From assembly GCF_022690685.1 (NCBI RefSeq), contig NZ_JALCYY010000006.1, positions 88,440 through 152,439 of the forward strand: 64,000 bases of DNA, read 5' to 3'. Positions within the stretch are counted from its first letter, which is position 1; every line of letters begins with the position of its first letter. Source of the DNA: Anaeromyxobacter terrae. GTDB taxonomy: Bacteria; Myxococcota; Myxococcia; Myxococcales; Anaeromyxobacteraceae. Both the position numbers and the translations under genes were made by a program. The notes below the pieces were generated by a model. The model had not been told where the DNA came from, did not search any database, and saw only the letters and a program-made list of their open reading frames with translations. Shown here in pieces: positions 63,317 to 64,000 of the stretch.

Positions 63317-63757
63317 ATGACGAAGCCAGCATACAGAACCACCGCGCGAGTGACGGGCGGTCGCGCAGGCGGGAAAGGGACCATCACCAGCGGCGAGCTC
63401 ACGGTCGAGCTCCAGCTACCGAAGGAGCTCGGCGGCCCTGGCGGTGCAACGAATCCCGAGCAGCTCTTCGCGATCGGGTACGCGGCTTGTTTTGAAACCG
63501 TGCTCCGCATCCTCGGGCAGCGCATGAGCCTCACGGCCGACGATGCCGTCATTGATTCCACGGTGGCGTTGATTCCAATCGAGAATGGGCGTTTCAAGCT
63601 CGGCGTCGAGCTCGACATATCATTGCCGTCCATCGCCGATACGCAGCAGGCCATCGACCTCGTCAGAAGGGCCCACCAGACCTGCCCTTACTCCGCCGCG
63701 GTCCGCGGAAACGTCGAGGTCGCGCTCGTGGTGAATGGGGCGCTGGTACGCGAATAG
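63317..63757 (+). CDS. ohr: Organic hydroperoxide resistance protein (Ohr/OsmC family)
   Basis: A 146-residue Ohr-type thiol peroxidase that reduces organic hydroperoxides. The peroxidatic Cys58 is in AIGYAACFET and the resolving Cys123 in HQTCPYSAAVRGN. TARVTGGRAGGKGTITS and LTVELQLPKELGGPGGATNP are characteristic. A good GGAGG precedes the ATG. It follows the dehydrogenase gene by 70 bp, is probably in the same unit, and is closed by a hairpin. In related bacteria ohr genes are controlled by OhrR, which is not seen here. Confidence 0.94.
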   Translation: MTKPAYRTTARVTGGRAGGKGTITSGELTVELQLPKELGGPGGATNPEQLFAIGYAACFETVLRILGQRMSLTADDAVIDSTVALIPIENGRFKLGVELDISLPSIADTQQAIDLVRRAHQTCPYSAAVRGNVEVALVVNGALVRE

Positions 63758-63758
63758 C

Positions 63759-63777
63759 TCGGGGACGCGAGCCCCGA
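63759..63777 (+). terminator. Hairpin terminator after ohr
   Basis: TCGGGG-ACGCGAG-CCCCGA is a perfect 6-bp stem with a 7-base loop, 2 bp after the ohr stop. No T-tract follows. Confidence 0.45.
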
Positions 63778-63813
63778 CGGCGCCCGGTGACGAACGTTCA
63801 GCGGCAGTGGCAT

Positions 63814-64000
63814 CGCCTTCCGACGGTCGTCGCATCGCTGGGCGCTGGACGGTTCCTGGTGCAGCGGGCGGCGGCTACGACTAGCACCTCACGGATCGAC
63901 TGCCCCCTGGCATCGGCCGACATGGCCTCACCCCAATACCGACCGCTCCCGAACGGAGGACGAGCACATGGCCAAGAACACGATCGTTCTGTGGTACGAC
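63814..64000 (+). repeat. Direct repeat covering VOC promoter and 5' end, copy B
   Basis: Aligns with 57931-58117 and is identical over the last about 147 bp. It runs into the window edge, so its full length is not visible. Confidence 0.9.
63968..64000 (+). CDS. VOC family protein, 5' end only
   Basis: The first 11 codons (MAKNTIVLWYD) are identical to the VOC gene at 58085, with the same leader and RBS. The rest lies outside the window, so whether this second copy is intact cannot be seen. Confidence 0.85.
   Translation, partial: MAKNTIVLWYD

Overview
The window is uniformly very GC-rich (about 70%), with dense genes, strong G/C third-position bias, frequent GTG starts and many 4-base ATGA/GTGA overlaps. 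The gene content (LanM lanthipeptide synthetase, PAS-sensor sigma54 activator, multihaem c-type cytochrome, LigD-type polymerase, BMP-type purine uptake) suggests a free-living soil or sediment bacterium of the Myxococcota, perhaps Anaeromyxobacter-like. That assignment is inference: there is no rRNA, tRNA or other phylogenetic marker here. No IS element, integrase, phage module or CRISPR array was seen.

Layout. 1-6.3 kb: a patatin scrap, a soluble hybrid histidine kinase, a tiny membrane protein, a B12-binding radical SAM protein and a YihY/BrkB membrane protein. 6.3-11.7 kb: a purine-salvage operon (phosphoribosyltransferase, double-NBD ATPase, two permeases, BMP lipoprotein) closed by a hairpin terminator. 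11.9-17.4 kb: a YciI protein, then an orphan class II lanthipeptide locus (mersacidin-like precursor plus LanM), a cyclase-family hydrolase and a basic-tailed cupin. 17.5-28.1 kb: small regulator/enzyme units (AraC with EamA, LysR, beta-propeller with wHTH, SDR-DUF899-DUF2182, an unassigned leader-like peptide, SnoaL, M20 amidohydrolase, TRIC channel). 28.3-34.6 kb: a thioredoxin-like gene interrupted by a UGA at a probable Cys position followed by a bSECIS-like hairpin, broken genes and gene scraps, an aldo/keto reductase, a zinc ADH, a CMD protein, an LtrA membrane protein and a STAS-like protein.

34.7-43.7 kb: a MEDS protein and a PAS-type sigma54 enhancer-binding protein lie just upstream of genes for two epoxide-hydrolase-like enzymes, a redoxin, an SDR and a frameshifted DUF4126/muconolactone-isomerase-like fusion. 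Three of these transcription units carry -24/-12 promoter matches, so this looks like a local sigma54 regulon. 43.8-48.2 kb: a TPR protein and a chrB-chrC-chrA chromate-resistance operon. 48.2-56.5 kb: a two-component system facing an operon for a secreted LamG/DUF1080-like protein, a pentahaem cytochrome c, an outer-membrane barrel and a ferric-type ABC importer. The two halves are separated by an 18-bp perfect palindrome. I consider this the best candidate for an undescribed system, possibly reductive metal uptake.

56.5-64 kb: a LysR scrap, an alpha/beta hydrolase whose 3' end is duplicated 24 kb away, a VOC gene whose promoter and 5' end recur at the window edge, an AraC-ligD-dinB DNA-repair operon, an MDR alcohol dehydrogenase and an Ohr/OsmC peroxidase. 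The repeats and scraps mark 28-34 kb and 56-64 kb as rearranged accessory DNA.
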